Shown piece by piece: positions 43,373 through 51,272 of a DNA stretch of 64,000 bases. This DNA is from Pseudomonadota bacterium. GTDB lineage: Bacteria; Pseudomonadota; Alphaproteobacteria; Sphingomonadales; Sphingomonadaceae. The position numbers and the translations under genes are program-made. Every line of letters starts with the position of its first letter. Position 1 is the first letter of the stretch. Under the pieces are notes generated by a model. That model was given only the letters and a program-made list of their open reading frames with translations, ran no database searches and had not been told where the DNA came from. The stretch spans positions 11,081-75,080 of the forward strand of contig JAEXAW010000071.1 of the NCBI GenBank assembly GCA_023458055.1. Reading direction: 5' to 3'.

Positions 43373-43800
43373 TGGGTGTCTACACAGACGACAATTGGAC
43401 TTTTAGCCGTGGCACAGTTAACGGTCACCCGGTAATCGTCCGCGCACGCGCAGCCTTGCCGCCTAAAGCCGAACGAGAAGTTTTCTCCCACCTAATCCTG
43501 ATTAGTTGGGCCTATGATTCCGAGGCAAATGACGGTTTTCCGTCCGAACCCGTCCGCGACGAGATGGAAACCTTTGAAACCGCGTTGTTTGATTTATTCG
43601 ACGAAAATTCACCTGTTGCGTGCGGAGTCGCGGTCATCACCATGAATGGCAAGCGCGAATGGCGCTTCTATGCTTCGGACACGGAATTGTTCATGGCAGG
43701 ACTAAACGACGCGCTTGCCGGGCAGATCGCTTACCCGATCAAGCTCGAAGCATTTCTTGACCCAGAATGGGAGGGTCTTCGCGAATGGATCGAAACCTAA
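43372..43800 (+). CDS. DUF695-like protein
   Basis: Protein of 142 residues matching the DUF695 pattern: DDNWTFSRGTVNGHPVIVRA at the N-terminus and WRFYASDTELFMAGLNDAL in the second half. No signal peptide or membrane segment, so cytoplasmic. Function unknown. The ATG overlaps the hemA stop by one base (TAATG), so it is probably translated from the hemA transcript. Confidence 0.7.
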   Translation: MGVYTDDNWTFSRGTVNGHPVIVRARAALPPKAEREVFSHLILISWAYDSEANDGFPSEPVRDEMETFETALFDLFDENSPVACGVAVITMNGKREWRFYASDTELFMAGLNDALAGQIAYPIKLEAFLDPEWEGLREWIET

Positions 43801-43837
43801 GCTCCGTTGCCGAATGAGTCTTTAACCCATTGAGCTT

Positions 43838-44830
43838 TTATCTGACGCTCGCCAAACTCCGATAGGTCTCCCAATCGACATTGCCGCCCGATAGCGTGAC
43901 CATCGCAACGCCTTCCGGCTCGATTTTGCCCGCCAAGACCGCTGCCAAAGCCGCTGCGCCGCCGGGTTCGACCACGAGATGCAGGTGCTCGAAGGCGAGC
44001 CGCATGGCTGCTCCCACTTCTGCCGCCGTCACGCTGGCGCTCGACGAAACCCGGTCCTTCAGCACCGCGAAATTGACCGGATAGGTGCGCGGGGTCTGGA
44101 GCGCGTCGCAGGGTGTCGGGAAGCTTTGGTCGACTACCGGCACTATCTCTCCGGCAGCGAGCGAGCGGATGACATCGTCCCAGCCTTCCGGCTCGACAAT
44201 CGACAGCTTTGCATCGGGGCACGCCAGCGCCAGCCCCGCCGACAATCCCCCGCCGCCGCAGCAGGCGATGACATGATCGGGTCCGTTCAGCCCACGCGCT
44301 TGCAATTGCGCCTCGGCCTCAAGGCCCATCGTACCCTGCCCTTCAATCACCCACGGATCGCCAAAGGCATGCACCAGCGTCGCGCCAGTGCGCGCGACAA
44401 TCTCGGCGGCAATCGCATCGCGGTCCTGCGCGGGACGTTCGTAGAAAATGACCTCCGCCCCCAGCGCTTTGGTCGCGTCAATCTTCGCCTTGGGCGCATT
44501 GGATGGCATCACGATCGTCGCGGCAATCCCGAGCCGCTTCGCCGCCCAGGCAACACCCTGCGCATGGTTGCCGCTCGACACACCGACCACGCCGCGTGCG
44601 CGCTCCTCCGCGGTCAAGTCACTCAACCGATGCCACGCCCCGCGTATCTTGAATGCGCCGATGGGCTGGAGCATCTCGGCCTTGCACCAGATCGTTTGCC
44701 CATCCACCTCCAGCGGCAGTAAGGGCGTTGGCGGCAAAATGGCGGCGATCTTCTCGGCGGCCCGCAGCACACCTTCATGCGTTGGCACCCGCGCGTTTGA
44801 AAAATCTTGTGCCGCAGTTTGCGCTGTCAT
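43838..44830 (-). CDS. Threonine/serine dehydratase-like PLP enzyme
   Basis: Fold-type II PLP enzyme of 330 residues, probably threonine ammonia-lyase or a serine/threonine racemase-dehydratase. PLP lysine in GAFKIRGAWHRL, GVSSGNHAQGVAWAA around the substrate loop, and the phosphate loop CCGGGGLSAGLALA. The C-terminal ACT regulatory domain of biosynthetic IlvA is absent, so feedback by isoleucine is unlikely and a catabolic role is more likely. Start ATG 44828-44830. It diverges from the polyamine gene at 44887. Confidence 0.85.
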   Translation of the reverse strand: MTAQTAAQDFSNARVPTHEGVLRAAEKIAAILPPTPLLPLEVDGQTIWCKAEMLQPIGAFKIRGAWHRLSDLTAEERARGVVGVSSGNHAQGVAWAAKRLGIAATIVMPSNAPKAKIDATKALGAEVIFYERPAQDRDAIAAEIVARTGATLVHAFGDPWVIEGQGTMGLEAEAQLQARGLNGPDHVIACCGGGGLSAGLALACPDAKLSIVEPEGWDDVIRSLAAGEIVPVVDQSFPTPCDALQTPRTYPVNFAVLKDRVSSSASVTAAEVGAAMRLAFEHLHLVVEPGGAAALAAVLAGKIEPEGVAMVTLSGGNVDWETYRSLASVR

Positions 44831-44886
44831 GCCTCACCTCTTATATCGCCGGTCAATATGGTTTCCCCTCACACAGGAGATAGCAG

Positions 44887-46095
44887 GTGAGCAAGGTTTT
44901 GGTAATCGGTGCAGGCGGCGTTGGTTCGGTCGCAGTCCACAAAATGGCGATGAACCCGGATATTTTCACACACATCACGCTCGCAAGCCGTCGCAAGTTC
45001 AAATGCGATGCGATTGCCGAATCGGTGAAGGAGCGCACCGGCATCAGCATTGATACCGCTCAGGTCGATGCGGATAATGTCCCCGAACTGGTCGCGCTGA
45101 TCAAGCAGGTTCAGCCGCAACTGGTGGTCAATCTCGCGCTCCCCTATCAGGATCTCACCATCATGGATGCGTGCCTCGAAACAGGCGTCGATTATATGGA
45201 CACCGCCAATTACGAGCCGCGCGACGAAGCCAAGTTCGAATATAAATGGCAATGGGCCTATCAGGATCGCTACAAGGACGCGGGGCTGATGGCGCTCTTG
45301 GGCTCCGGCTTTGACCCGGGCGTGACGTCGGTTTTCACCATGTGGCTTAAAAAGCATCATTTCGACCGCATCGACACGCTCGACATTCTCGATTGCAATG
45401 GCGGCGACCATGGCCAGCATTTTGCGACCAATTTCAACCCGGAAATCAATATCCGCGAAGTGACCGCGGTTGCGCGCCACTGGGAAAATGGCGACTGGGT
45501 TGAAACGCCTGCCATGTCAGTGAAGGTGCCGTTCCATTTCGAGGAAGTGGGCGAAAAAAATATGTACCTCATGTATCATGAGGAAATCGAGAGCCTCAAA
45601 ACCCACCTTCCCGAAATCAAGCGCATCCGTTTCTGGATGACGTTCGGCGACCAATATATCACCCACCTCAATGTGCTCCAGAATGTCGGCATGACGCGGA
45701 TTGATCCGGTGATCTATGAAGGCAAGGAAATCATCCCGCTGCAATTCCTGAAAGCGGTGCTGCCCGAACCCTCCAGCCTTGGCGAAACCACCAAGGGCAA
45801 AACCAATATCGGGGTCATCGCAACCGGCCTCGGCAGGGACGGTAAGGAAAAAACGCTCTATCTGTACAATATCTGCGACCATGAAGAAGCCTATGCCGAA
45901 ACCGGCAATCAGGCGGTCAGCTACACCACTGGCGTCCCCGCCATGATCGGCGCGGCTATGATGGTGACGGGCGCGTGGAAGGGCGACGGCGTGTTCAACA
46001 TGGAACAGTTTGACCCCGACCCGTTCATGGACATGCTCAACAAGCAGGGCCTGCCGTGGCAGTGGAAGGAATTGGACGGACCTTTGGGGTTTTAA
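44887..46095 (+). CDS. Carboxynorspermidine/carboxyspermidine dehydrogenase (saccharopine dehydrogenase-like)
   Basis: NADPH-dependent enzyme of 402 residues that condenses a diamine with aspartate semialdehyde, first step of the S-adenosylmethionine-independent spermidine route. The N-terminal Rossmann motif is KVLVIGAGGVGSVAVHKMAM; VNLALPYQDLTIMDACLETG and LMALLGSGFDPGVTSVF are shared with saccharopine dehydrogenase-like proteins of this group. GTG start with AGGAG upstream. The decarboxylase nspC is downstream, split off by a repeat-flanked GxxExxY gene, which strongly supports the polyamine call. Confidence 0.85.
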   Translation: MSKVLVIGAGGVGSVAVHKMAMNPDIFTHITLASRRKFKCDAIAESVKERTGISIDTAQVDADNVPELVALIKQVQPQLVVNLALPYQDLTIMDACLETGVDYMDTANYEPRDEAKFEYKWQWAYQDRYKDAGLMALLGSGFDPGVTSVFTMWLKKHHFDRIDTLDILDCNGGDHGQHFATNFNPEINIREVTAVARHWENGDWVETPAMSVKVPFHFEEVGEKNMYLMYHEEIESLKTHLPEIKRIRFWMTFGDQYITHLNVLQNVGMTRIDPVIYEGKEIIPLQFLKAVLPEPSSLGETTKGKTNIGVIATGLGRDGKEKTLYLYNICDHEEAYAETGNQAVSYTTGVPAMIGAAMMVTGAWKGDGVFNMEQFDPDPFMDMLNKQGLPWQWKELDGPLGF

Positions 46096-46098
46096 GGG

Positions 46099-46139
46099 GT
46101 TTCGCGCAGAGGCGCAGAGAAAAGCAGAGGCCGCAGAGG
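46099..46139. repeat. Left inverted arm of the GxxExxY unit (family F)
   Basis: 41-bp arm beginning gtttcgcgcagaggcgcaga. It matches the reverse complement of the right arm (46539-46579) at about 38 of 41 positions, the first 31 without mismatch. It begins four bases after the stop codon of the preceding gene. Confidence 0.9.
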
Positions 46140-46150
46140 GGGGTAAAATA

Positions 46151-46537
46151 TTGCGGATCGACGATATCAGCGCGGCTGTTGTTGACGAGGCGATTGCCGT
46201 TCATCGGGAACTTGGTCCAGGCTTGTTTGAGACAGTTTACGAAACTGTATTGGCAGGGCGGCTGGAAGCGAGAGGTTTGCGTGTTGCCCGTCAAGTTGCG
46301 GTCCCGCTGATTGTCGACGACATTCATTTTGAAACGGCATTCCGCATTGACATATTGGTGGAAGATCGTCTGGTCGTGGAGGTCAAGGCGGTGGAGCAAC
46401 TTAGCAAAGCCCATGCGAAACAGTTGCTCACCTATCTGCGAATATTGAAGCAGCCCGTTGGGCTGCTTCTGAACTTTTCCGGCGAGACGATGAAAGAGGG
46501 CATAAGGCGGATGGTCAACGACCATCGTCCCGAATAA
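46151..46537 (+). CDS. GxxExxY protein (PD-(D/E)XK nuclease-like) inside a repeat-flanked unit
   Basis: Protein of 128 residues of the GxxExxY family: the name-giving motif is GLFETVY (residues 24-30), and the later pattern RIDILVEDRLVVEVK supplies Asp67, Glu77 and Lys79, the layout of a PD-(D/E)XK nuclease core. No biological role is established for the family. I start at TTG 46151, after a GAGGGGGG ribosome site formed at the end of the left arm; no ATG precedes it in a credible position. The stop codon is one base from the right arm. The unit lies exactly between two genes of one pathway. Confidence 0.85.
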   Translation: MRIDDISAAVVDEAIAVHRELGPGLFETVYETVLAGRLEARGLRVARQVAVPLIVDDIHFETAFRIDILVEDRLVVEVKAVEQLSKAHAKQLLTYLRILKQPVGLLLNFSGETMKEGIRRMVNDHRPE

Positions 46538-46538
46538 G

Positions 46539-46579
46539 TCTCTGCGAACTCTGCTTTTCTCTGCGCCTCTGCGCGAAAC
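46539..46579. repeat. Right inverted arm of the GxxExxY unit (family F)
   Basis: 41-bp arm ending cctctgcgcgaaac, near-perfect inverse of 46099-46139. It starts one base after the GxxExxY stop and ends three bases before the first ATG of nspC. Confidence 0.9.
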
Positions 46580-46582
46580 AAA

Positions 46583-47767
46583 ATGGACGTAAAAATGGAA
46601 ACCAAAGCTGGCGATCCCGGGGCGTTTGCCCGATTTGACCTCACCCGCGTGCCCTCGCCTGCTTTTGTCGTGGATGAGGTGGCGGTGCGGCGCAACCTCG
46701 CCATCCTTGCCGATGTGCGGGATCGGGCGGGGATCAAGCTGCTGGCCGCGCTCAAGGCCTTTTCGATGTGGCGCTTGGGGCCGGTGGTGGGCGAATATCT
46801 GGACGGCGTCTGCACCTCCGGGCTGTTCGAGGCGAAGCTTGCCGCCGAGGAATATCGCGGCGAGATTGCGACCTATTGCGCGGGTTATAAGGCCGAAGAC
46901 ATGGCCGAAATCTGTGCGCTGTCGGACCATGTGATCTTCAACTCTCCCGCCCAGCACCGCCGCTTCCGCCACTACATTGACGAAGCCCGCGCCGCCGGGC
47001 GGCATATCCATGTCGGCCTTCGCATCAATCCGCAAAACCCCGAAGGCGAGGTCGAAAAATATGATCCAAGCCAACCGCATAGCCGTCTCGGCCACCCGAT
47101 CAACCAGCTCGAACCCGAAGACCTCGAAGGGATTGATGGCATCCACTTCCACAATTTGTGCGAACAGGATCTGGAACCGCTGAAGCGCACTTGGGCCAAG
47201 ATCAAACCGATCTTAAAACCTTATTTCAACCAACTGAAATGGCTTAATTTCGGTGGCGGTCACCACATCACCCGCGCCGATTACCAACGCGACGATTTGG
47301 TCACCTTCCTGCGTGACGTCAAGGCGGACACGGCGTGCGAACTCTATCTCGAACCCGGCGAAGCGGTGGCGCTCGATGCGGGCATCCTCGTCGGCGAACT
47401 GCTCGATATATTCGATAATGGCATGCCCATTGGCATCACCGACATCAGCGCCACCTGCCACATGCCCGATGTGATCGAAGCCCCCTACCGCCCCGCCCTC
47501 CTCGGCGAGCGGGAGGACGGTCCGGCAATCCGTCTCGGCGGGCCTTCCTGCCTGTCGGGCGACATCATCGGCGATTATCGCTTGCCCGTGCCCCTCGAAC
47601 CCGGCCAGCGTATCGCCTTCCTAGATCAGGCGCATTATTCGATGGTCAAGACCAACACCTTCAACGGCGTCCCGCTCCCGTCCATCTGGCTATGGAATAG
47701 CGAAACCGACGCGCTCGAATGTGTGCGCGAATTTGGCTATGAGGATTTCAAGACACGCCTGAGTTAG
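46583..47767 (+). CDS. nspC: Carboxynorspermidine decarboxylase
   Basis: PLP enzyme of 394 residues, fold type III, converting carboxy(nor)spermidine to (nor)spermidine. VPSPAFVVDEVAVRRNLAIL, LAALKAFSMWRLGPVV (PLP lysine in ALKAFS), GGGHHITRADYQRDDL, YLEPGEAVALDAGILVGEL and FNGVPLPSIW are family features. Start is either ATG 46583 or ATG 46595 (METKAGDPG); neither has a strong ribosome site, perhaps because the repeat unit displaced it. Confidence 0.92.
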   Translation: MDVKMETKAGDPGAFARFDLTRVPSPAFVVDEVAVRRNLAILADVRDRAGIKLLAALKAFSMWRLGPVVGEYLDGVCTSGLFEAKLAAEEYRGEIATYCAGYKAEDMAEICALSDHVIFNSPAQHRRFRHYIDEARAAGRHIHVGLRINPQNPEGEVEKYDPSQPHSRLGHPINQLEPEDLEGIDGIHFHNLCEQDLEPLKRTWAKIKPILKPYFNQLKWLNFGGGHHITRADYQRDDLVTFLRDVKADTACELYLEPGEAVALDAGILVGELLDIFDNGMPIGITDISATCHMPDVIEAPYRPALLGEREDGPAIRLGGPSCLSGDIIGDYRLPVPLEPGQRIAFLDQAHYSMVKTNTFNGVPLPSIWLWNSETDALECVREFGYEDFKTRLS

Positions 47768-47785
47768 GCCCGCTATCCCATTTCT

Positions 47786-47874
47786 CGTCATTGCGGGCGA
47801 CGAAGCCGCGCGGCAATCCAGACTTAGGTTGAACCGCTCTGGATTGCTTCGTCGCTATGCCCCTCGCACGGACG
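47786..47874. repeat. Family B repeat, copy 3 (no gene)
   Basis: Bounded by cgtcattgcgggcgacg and a decayed right end (ctcgcacggacg); the arms gcggcaatccag and ctctggattgcttcg are kept. It lies between convergent genes nspC and the exported protein gene at 47883. Confidence 0.8.
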
Positions 47875-47882
47875 GCGTTTTC

Positions 47883-48617
47883 TCAAAAATGCGAAGCGTC
47901 GAAGATCAGCCCGACCGTGCGGCCGCCGCGGGTGGCGGTGAGTGCGGTGTAATTATCTTCGCATTCATAACCGCAACTGATCGTCCGGTCCTCATGGACA
48001 GTCGCCACGCGATACTGGCCGCGCGCGGCTTTGCTGCATTTATTAGCGGCAAGCGCTTTGCTGAACGCGGCGCGCTTGACCCGTTCGGTGCCTTTGAGAG
48101 GCACCGCCTTGACCGCATTACGCGCGGCCAGCGGGGTTGCGCAGCTATAGACCGGGTCGGCATCCGCATTTCCGCTCACGGTGATCACCCCATCCCGTGT
48201 CCATTCCACGAGCCAGCGCTCATAATCGTTGCGGGGAAATTTGTTATTTCCCGGTTCGTCGACAATGCCGACAACCGTCTTGCCTCGCCCATTCACGCCG
48301 CGGTAGAGCAGGTAAATTTCGGTGTCGGAAGCCAATCTAATGGTCTTACGCGCCAGCGCCTGCTTGATTTCGATGATTGTTTCAGCGTCCGGTCCGCCTT
48401 GCACACAGCCGGTAGCCTTTAGGCCAGCGAAGAATAGGTCCGTATTGATGCCATAATTTCTCGGTGCCGGATTGGCCACATAATGATTGTCCAGCATGCG
48501 CCGTGCGGCGGCCTCGTTCGGACAAATCACGGTCGAAAAATCCGCCTGAATATCGGTCTTCTGCGGCAGAGGCAGCGCGGTTGTGGCCTGCAACGCGACC
48601 ATCAGCATCAACGACAT
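47883..48617 (-). CDS. Exported protein of unknown function
   Basis: Protein of 244 residues. The N-terminus MSLMLMVALQATTALPLPQ looks like a short signal peptide. Six cysteines (VICPNE, TGCVQGG, YSCATPL, NKCSKAARG, ISCGYECEDN) suggest disulfides in the periplasm. A central stretch EWTRDGVITVSGNADADP may be a beta-sheet. No family recognised. It diverges from the decarboxylase gene. Confidence 0.6.
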   Translation of the reverse strand: MSLMLMVALQATTALPLPQKTDIQADFSTVICPNEAAARRMLDNHYVANPAPRNYGINTDLFFAGLKATGCVQGGPDAETIIEIKQALARKTIRLASDTEIYLLYRGVNGRGKTVVGIVDEPGNNKFPRNDYERWLVEWTRDGVITVSGNADADPVYSCATPLAARNAVKAVPLKGTERVKRAAFSKALAANKCSKAARGQYRVATVHEDRTISCGYECEDNYTALTATRGGRTVGLIFDASHF

Positions 48618-48783
48618 CGATTCCCTCCCTGAAAAGTGATGGAAATCTATTGGGTTACTCCTGGCGAAGCAAGCCGTGAAAACGCCCCATTACCGTGTCG
48701 GACAAACGAGCTTTGGCCTGCAAAACCAACGCTTTGGCGCGTATCGCAGTCCGATTAATCCTTTTTTGAAACGAATCTCTTTA

Positions 48784-48893
48784 CACGCCCCCCCGGCGTG
48801 AATATATCGCGCCTTCGCTGCCCCATGGGGACTTCCAATAACCGCAAGGCAGCTTGTCGTTTTTTAACACCGTTTTTTTGGGGGTCCCTTGAG
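48784..48893 (+). ncRNA. Candidate speF-type leader RNA of the ornithine decarboxylase gene
   Basis: The 110 bases before the decarboxylase start show structure: hairpin CACGCC-N5-GGCGTG (48784-48800), then GCTGCC (48817-48822) that can pair with GGCAGC (48848-48853) around the palindrome CCCCATGGGG. A competing small hairpin CAAG-GCAG-CTTG is followed by TCGTTTTTT, a possible attenuator. A speF motif is known upstream of alphaproteobacterial ornithine decarboxylase genes. Identity is inferred from position and structure; I have not matched it to the consensus. Confidence 0.45.
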
Positions 48894-50102
48894 TTGCACA
48901 GCTACCATAGCGCACTGGGTCTAGTTACCGACCAGAAGCCCGTTGATCCGGTCACCCTTGTTCGCCCGCACGCAGCAAGGCGCGCAGCCCGTTTCTTCGT
49001 GGAAAATTTCCCCGGCAAATCGCTTTATGCGGTAAAGGCGAATCCGTCGCCGGACCTGCTGCGCGTTTTGTGGGATAGCGGCGTCACCCATTATGATGTG
49101 GCCTCGATTGCCGAGGTGCGCCTTGTCGCACGCACCCTCCCCGAAGCAACGCTCTGCTTCATGCATCCGGTCAAGGCCGAAGAAGCAATACGCGAGGCCT
49201 ATTTCGATTATGGCGTGCGCACCTTCTCGCTCGACACGATGGACGAGCTCGAAAAAATCCGCACCGCGACCGATGCCGCCGAGGATCTGAACCTTTGCGT
49301 GCGGATGCGCGTGTCGTCGGACCTCTCGCAGCTTTCGCTCGCCTCGAAATTCGGCGTTGAAGCCGAAGATTCGAAGGAATTGCTGATCGCAACGCGCCAG
49401 CTTGCCGACGCGCTCGGCATCTGCTTCCATGTCGGCAGCCAGGCGATGAGCCCGCAAGCCTATGTGAACGCGCTCGAGCGTGTCCGCACCGCAATTGTCG
49501 CGGCGGCGGTGACGGTCGACATCATTGATGTCGGCGGCGGCTTCCCCTCGGTCTATCCCGGCATGGAGCCCCCTGCGCTGCTTCAATATTTCGAAGCGAT
49601 CGACCGCACCTATGAAAGCCTGCCGATCAGCTATTCGGCGGAATTGTGGTGTGAGCCCGGCCGCGCGCTCTCGGCGGAATATAGCTCGCTTATCGTGCGC
49701 GTTGAAAAGCGCCGTGGCACCGAGCTTTACATCAACGACGGGGCCTATGGCGCGCTGTTCGATGCCGCCCATGTCGGCTGGCGCTTCCCGGTGAAGCTGC
49801 TGCGCAAGGGCGACAATGACGAAGAAGCGATGACCGCGTTCAGCTTCTATGGTCCGACCTGCGATGATATGGACCATATGGCGGGGCCGTTCCTGCTTCC
49901 CGGCGATATCAAGGCGGGCGATTATATCGAGATCGGCATGCTCGGCGCCTATGGAGCGGCGATGCGGACCAAGTTTAACGGCTTCGGGTCGGAGCAGACC
50001 TATGTCGTATCCGACGAGCCGATGGCGACCTTGTATGATGTGGCGTCGGCACCTGCCGCGCCTGCACTCGACAATGTCCGCTTCCTGCGCCCGAACGGCT
50101 GA
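48894..50102 (+). CDS. Ornithine/lysine decarboxylase (type III PLP)
   Basis: Makes putrescine (or cadaverine), the diamine used by the spermidine route upstream. The 402 residues have PLP Lys48 in KSLYAVKANPSPDLL, HVGSQAMSPQAY, DVGGGFPSVYPGM, ELWCEPGRALSAE and the specificity stretch FYGPTCDDMDHM with the active-site Cys-Asp. Eukaryote-like alanine racemase-fold decarboxylase. I choose TTG 48894 (MHSYHSALGLVTD), since relatives begin close to YHSALGLVTD; an in-frame extension to 48798 would translate the leader RNA. Confidence 0.9.
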   Translation: MHSYHSALGLVTDQKPVDPVTLVRPHAARRAARFFVENFPGKSLYAVKANPSPDLLRVLWDSGVTHYDVASIAEVRLVARTLPEATLCFMHPVKAEEAIREAYFDYGVRTFSLDTMDELEKIRTATDAAEDLNLCVRMRVSSDLSQLSLASKFGVEAEDSKELLIATRQLADALGICFHVGSQAMSPQAYVNALERVRTAIVAAAVTVDIIDVGGGFPSVYPGMEPPALLQYFEAIDRTYESLPISYSAELWCEPGRALSAEYSSLIVRVEKRRGTELYINDGAYGALFDAAHVGWRFPVKLLRKGDNDEEAMTAFSFYGPTCDDMDHMAGPFLLPGDIKAGDYIEIGMLGAYGAAMRTKFNGFGSEQTYVVSDEPMATLYDVASAPAAPALDNVRFLRPNG

Positions 50103-50131
50103 TATAAGTTTCAATTGACAACTTAGATTGA

Positions 50132-50171
50132 AGCCTCCACCCTGTTAAAAAAAACGGGGTGGAGGCTTTTT
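50132..50171 (+). terminator. Intrinsic terminator of the decarboxylase gene; its 3' arm holds the next ribosome site
   Basis: AGCCTCCACCC and GGGTGGAGGCT form a perfect 11-bp stem with an A-rich loop, followed by a run of T (50167-50171). The GGAGG in the 3' arm (50161-50165) is six bases before ATG 50172 of the next gene, so the same bases serve as terminator stem and ribosome-binding site. Confidence 0.85.
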
Positions 50172-50600
50172 ATGCATGCCGAGATTTTAAAACCGGTCGT
50201 GGTGCTGGCCGCCTGGTCGATGATCATGTGGTTGTGGCTTTACATCACGCGTATTCCGGCGATGAAAAAGGCTGGCATCGACGCCGGCAAAATGGTCGGC
50301 GGCACCGGCAGGGCGCTCGATGGCGTCCTTCCCGACAAAACCCAATGGGTCGCGCATAATTATAATCATTTGATGGAACAGCCGACGGTCTTCTATGCCG
50401 TTGCCCTCGCGCTCGCGCTGATGGGTCAAGGCGACGGGCTCAACGCGATGATCGCCTGGGGCTATGTCGTGTTTCGCGTGGCGCACAGCCTCGTCCAAGC
50501 CTTGTGGAACAAGGTGATGGTGCGCTTCATGCTGTTTTCGCTCGCAAGCCTGTGCCTGATCGCCCTGGTGCTGCACGCCGCTATCGCCGTTTTCCATTAA
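50172..50600 (+). CDS. MAPEG-family membrane protein
   Basis: Integral membrane protein of 142 residues with four helices, of the family containing microsomal glutathione transferases. VVVLAAWSMIMWLWLYITRI, the loop HNYNHLMEQPTVFYAVALAL with the conserved ExP motif, and RVAHSLVQALWNKVMVRFMLF fit the pattern. Activity on glutathione or electrophiles is possible but not shown by sequence. The start codon abuts the terminator hairpin of the preceding gene. Confidence 0.85.
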   Translation: MHAEILKPVVVLAAWSMIMWLWLYITRIPAMKKAGIDAGKMVGGTGRALDGVLPDKTQWVAHNYNHLMEQPTVFYAVALALALMGQGDGLNAMIAWGYVVFRVAHSLVQALWNKVMVRFMLFSLASLCLIALVLHAAIAVFH

Positions 50601-50610
50601 GGACATTCCC

Positions 50611-51138
50611 ATGACCACAATCGCGCAGATCAAACATATTCTCGACAGCCGCCTCGCGGTGCTCAAAGGGCTGCTGAACAAAGCGGAACAACAAATTGGT
50701 GCGGACAAGCTGACCGAACTCCTCTCCGCTCGGCTCGCCCCCGATATGTTCCCGCTCGGACGGCAAATCTCGACGACTGGTAGCTTGGCGCGGCTCTTCG
50801 CGCTCTGGTGCGCGGGTCAGCCGACCGAGGTGACCGACGAGGATTTCACCGATCTTGCCAAGGCGCGTGCCCATCTTGCCGCCGTGCGCGGCGAAGTCGC
50901 GGCTATTGCGGTTGATGACAGCCGCCTTGCCGACCAAAAGCCGATGCAATTGCCCGGCGACATCAAATTCAGCCTCAGCGGCGCGGATTATGCCAACGAG
51001 TGGGTCATCCCCAACCTCTATTTCCACCTGGTGACCAGCTATAATATACTGCGCGCCAATGGCGTGGATATCGGCAAGAGGGAGTATATGGGCTTTTTGC
51101 TGCCAGTGATTATGGCGCAAATGGCGGCGAAGGGTTAG
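50611..51138 (+). CDS. DUF1993-family protein
   Basis: Protein of 175 residues matching the DUF1993 pattern: LPGDIKFSLSGADYANEWVI and NLYFHLVTSYNILRANGVDIGKREYMG. A four-helix DinB-like fold is plausible; the family has no proven function. Start ATG 50611, ten bases after the MAPEG stop with AAGGA upstream, so the two genes are probably cotranscribed. Confidence 0.8.
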   Translation: MTTIAQIKHILDSRLAVLKGLLNKAEQQIGADKLTELLSARLAPDMFPLGRQISTTGSLARLFALWCAGQPTEVTDEDFTDLAKARAHLAAVRGEVAAIAVDDSRLADQKPMQLPGDIKFSLSGADYANEWVIPNLYFHLVTSYNILRANGVDIGKREYMGFLLPVIMAQMAAKG

Positions 51139-51166
51139 TTTTTCTACAAAGGCCGTCACCCCTCAT

Positions 51167-51254
51167 CGTCATGCTGAACTTGTTTCAGCATCCATAGACC
51201 GGGAGCCAACGAGGGTATGGGATATATGGGCCCTGAAACAAGTTCAGGGTGACG
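51167..51254. repeat. Family C repeat, second copy
   Basis: Same double-hairpin design as 22321-22408: atgctgaacttgtttcagcat, then ccctgaaacaagttcaggg, bounded by cgtc and gacg. It is between convergent genes. Confidence 0.8.
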
Positions 51255-51272
51255 AATGGATAAGGCAGCGCC

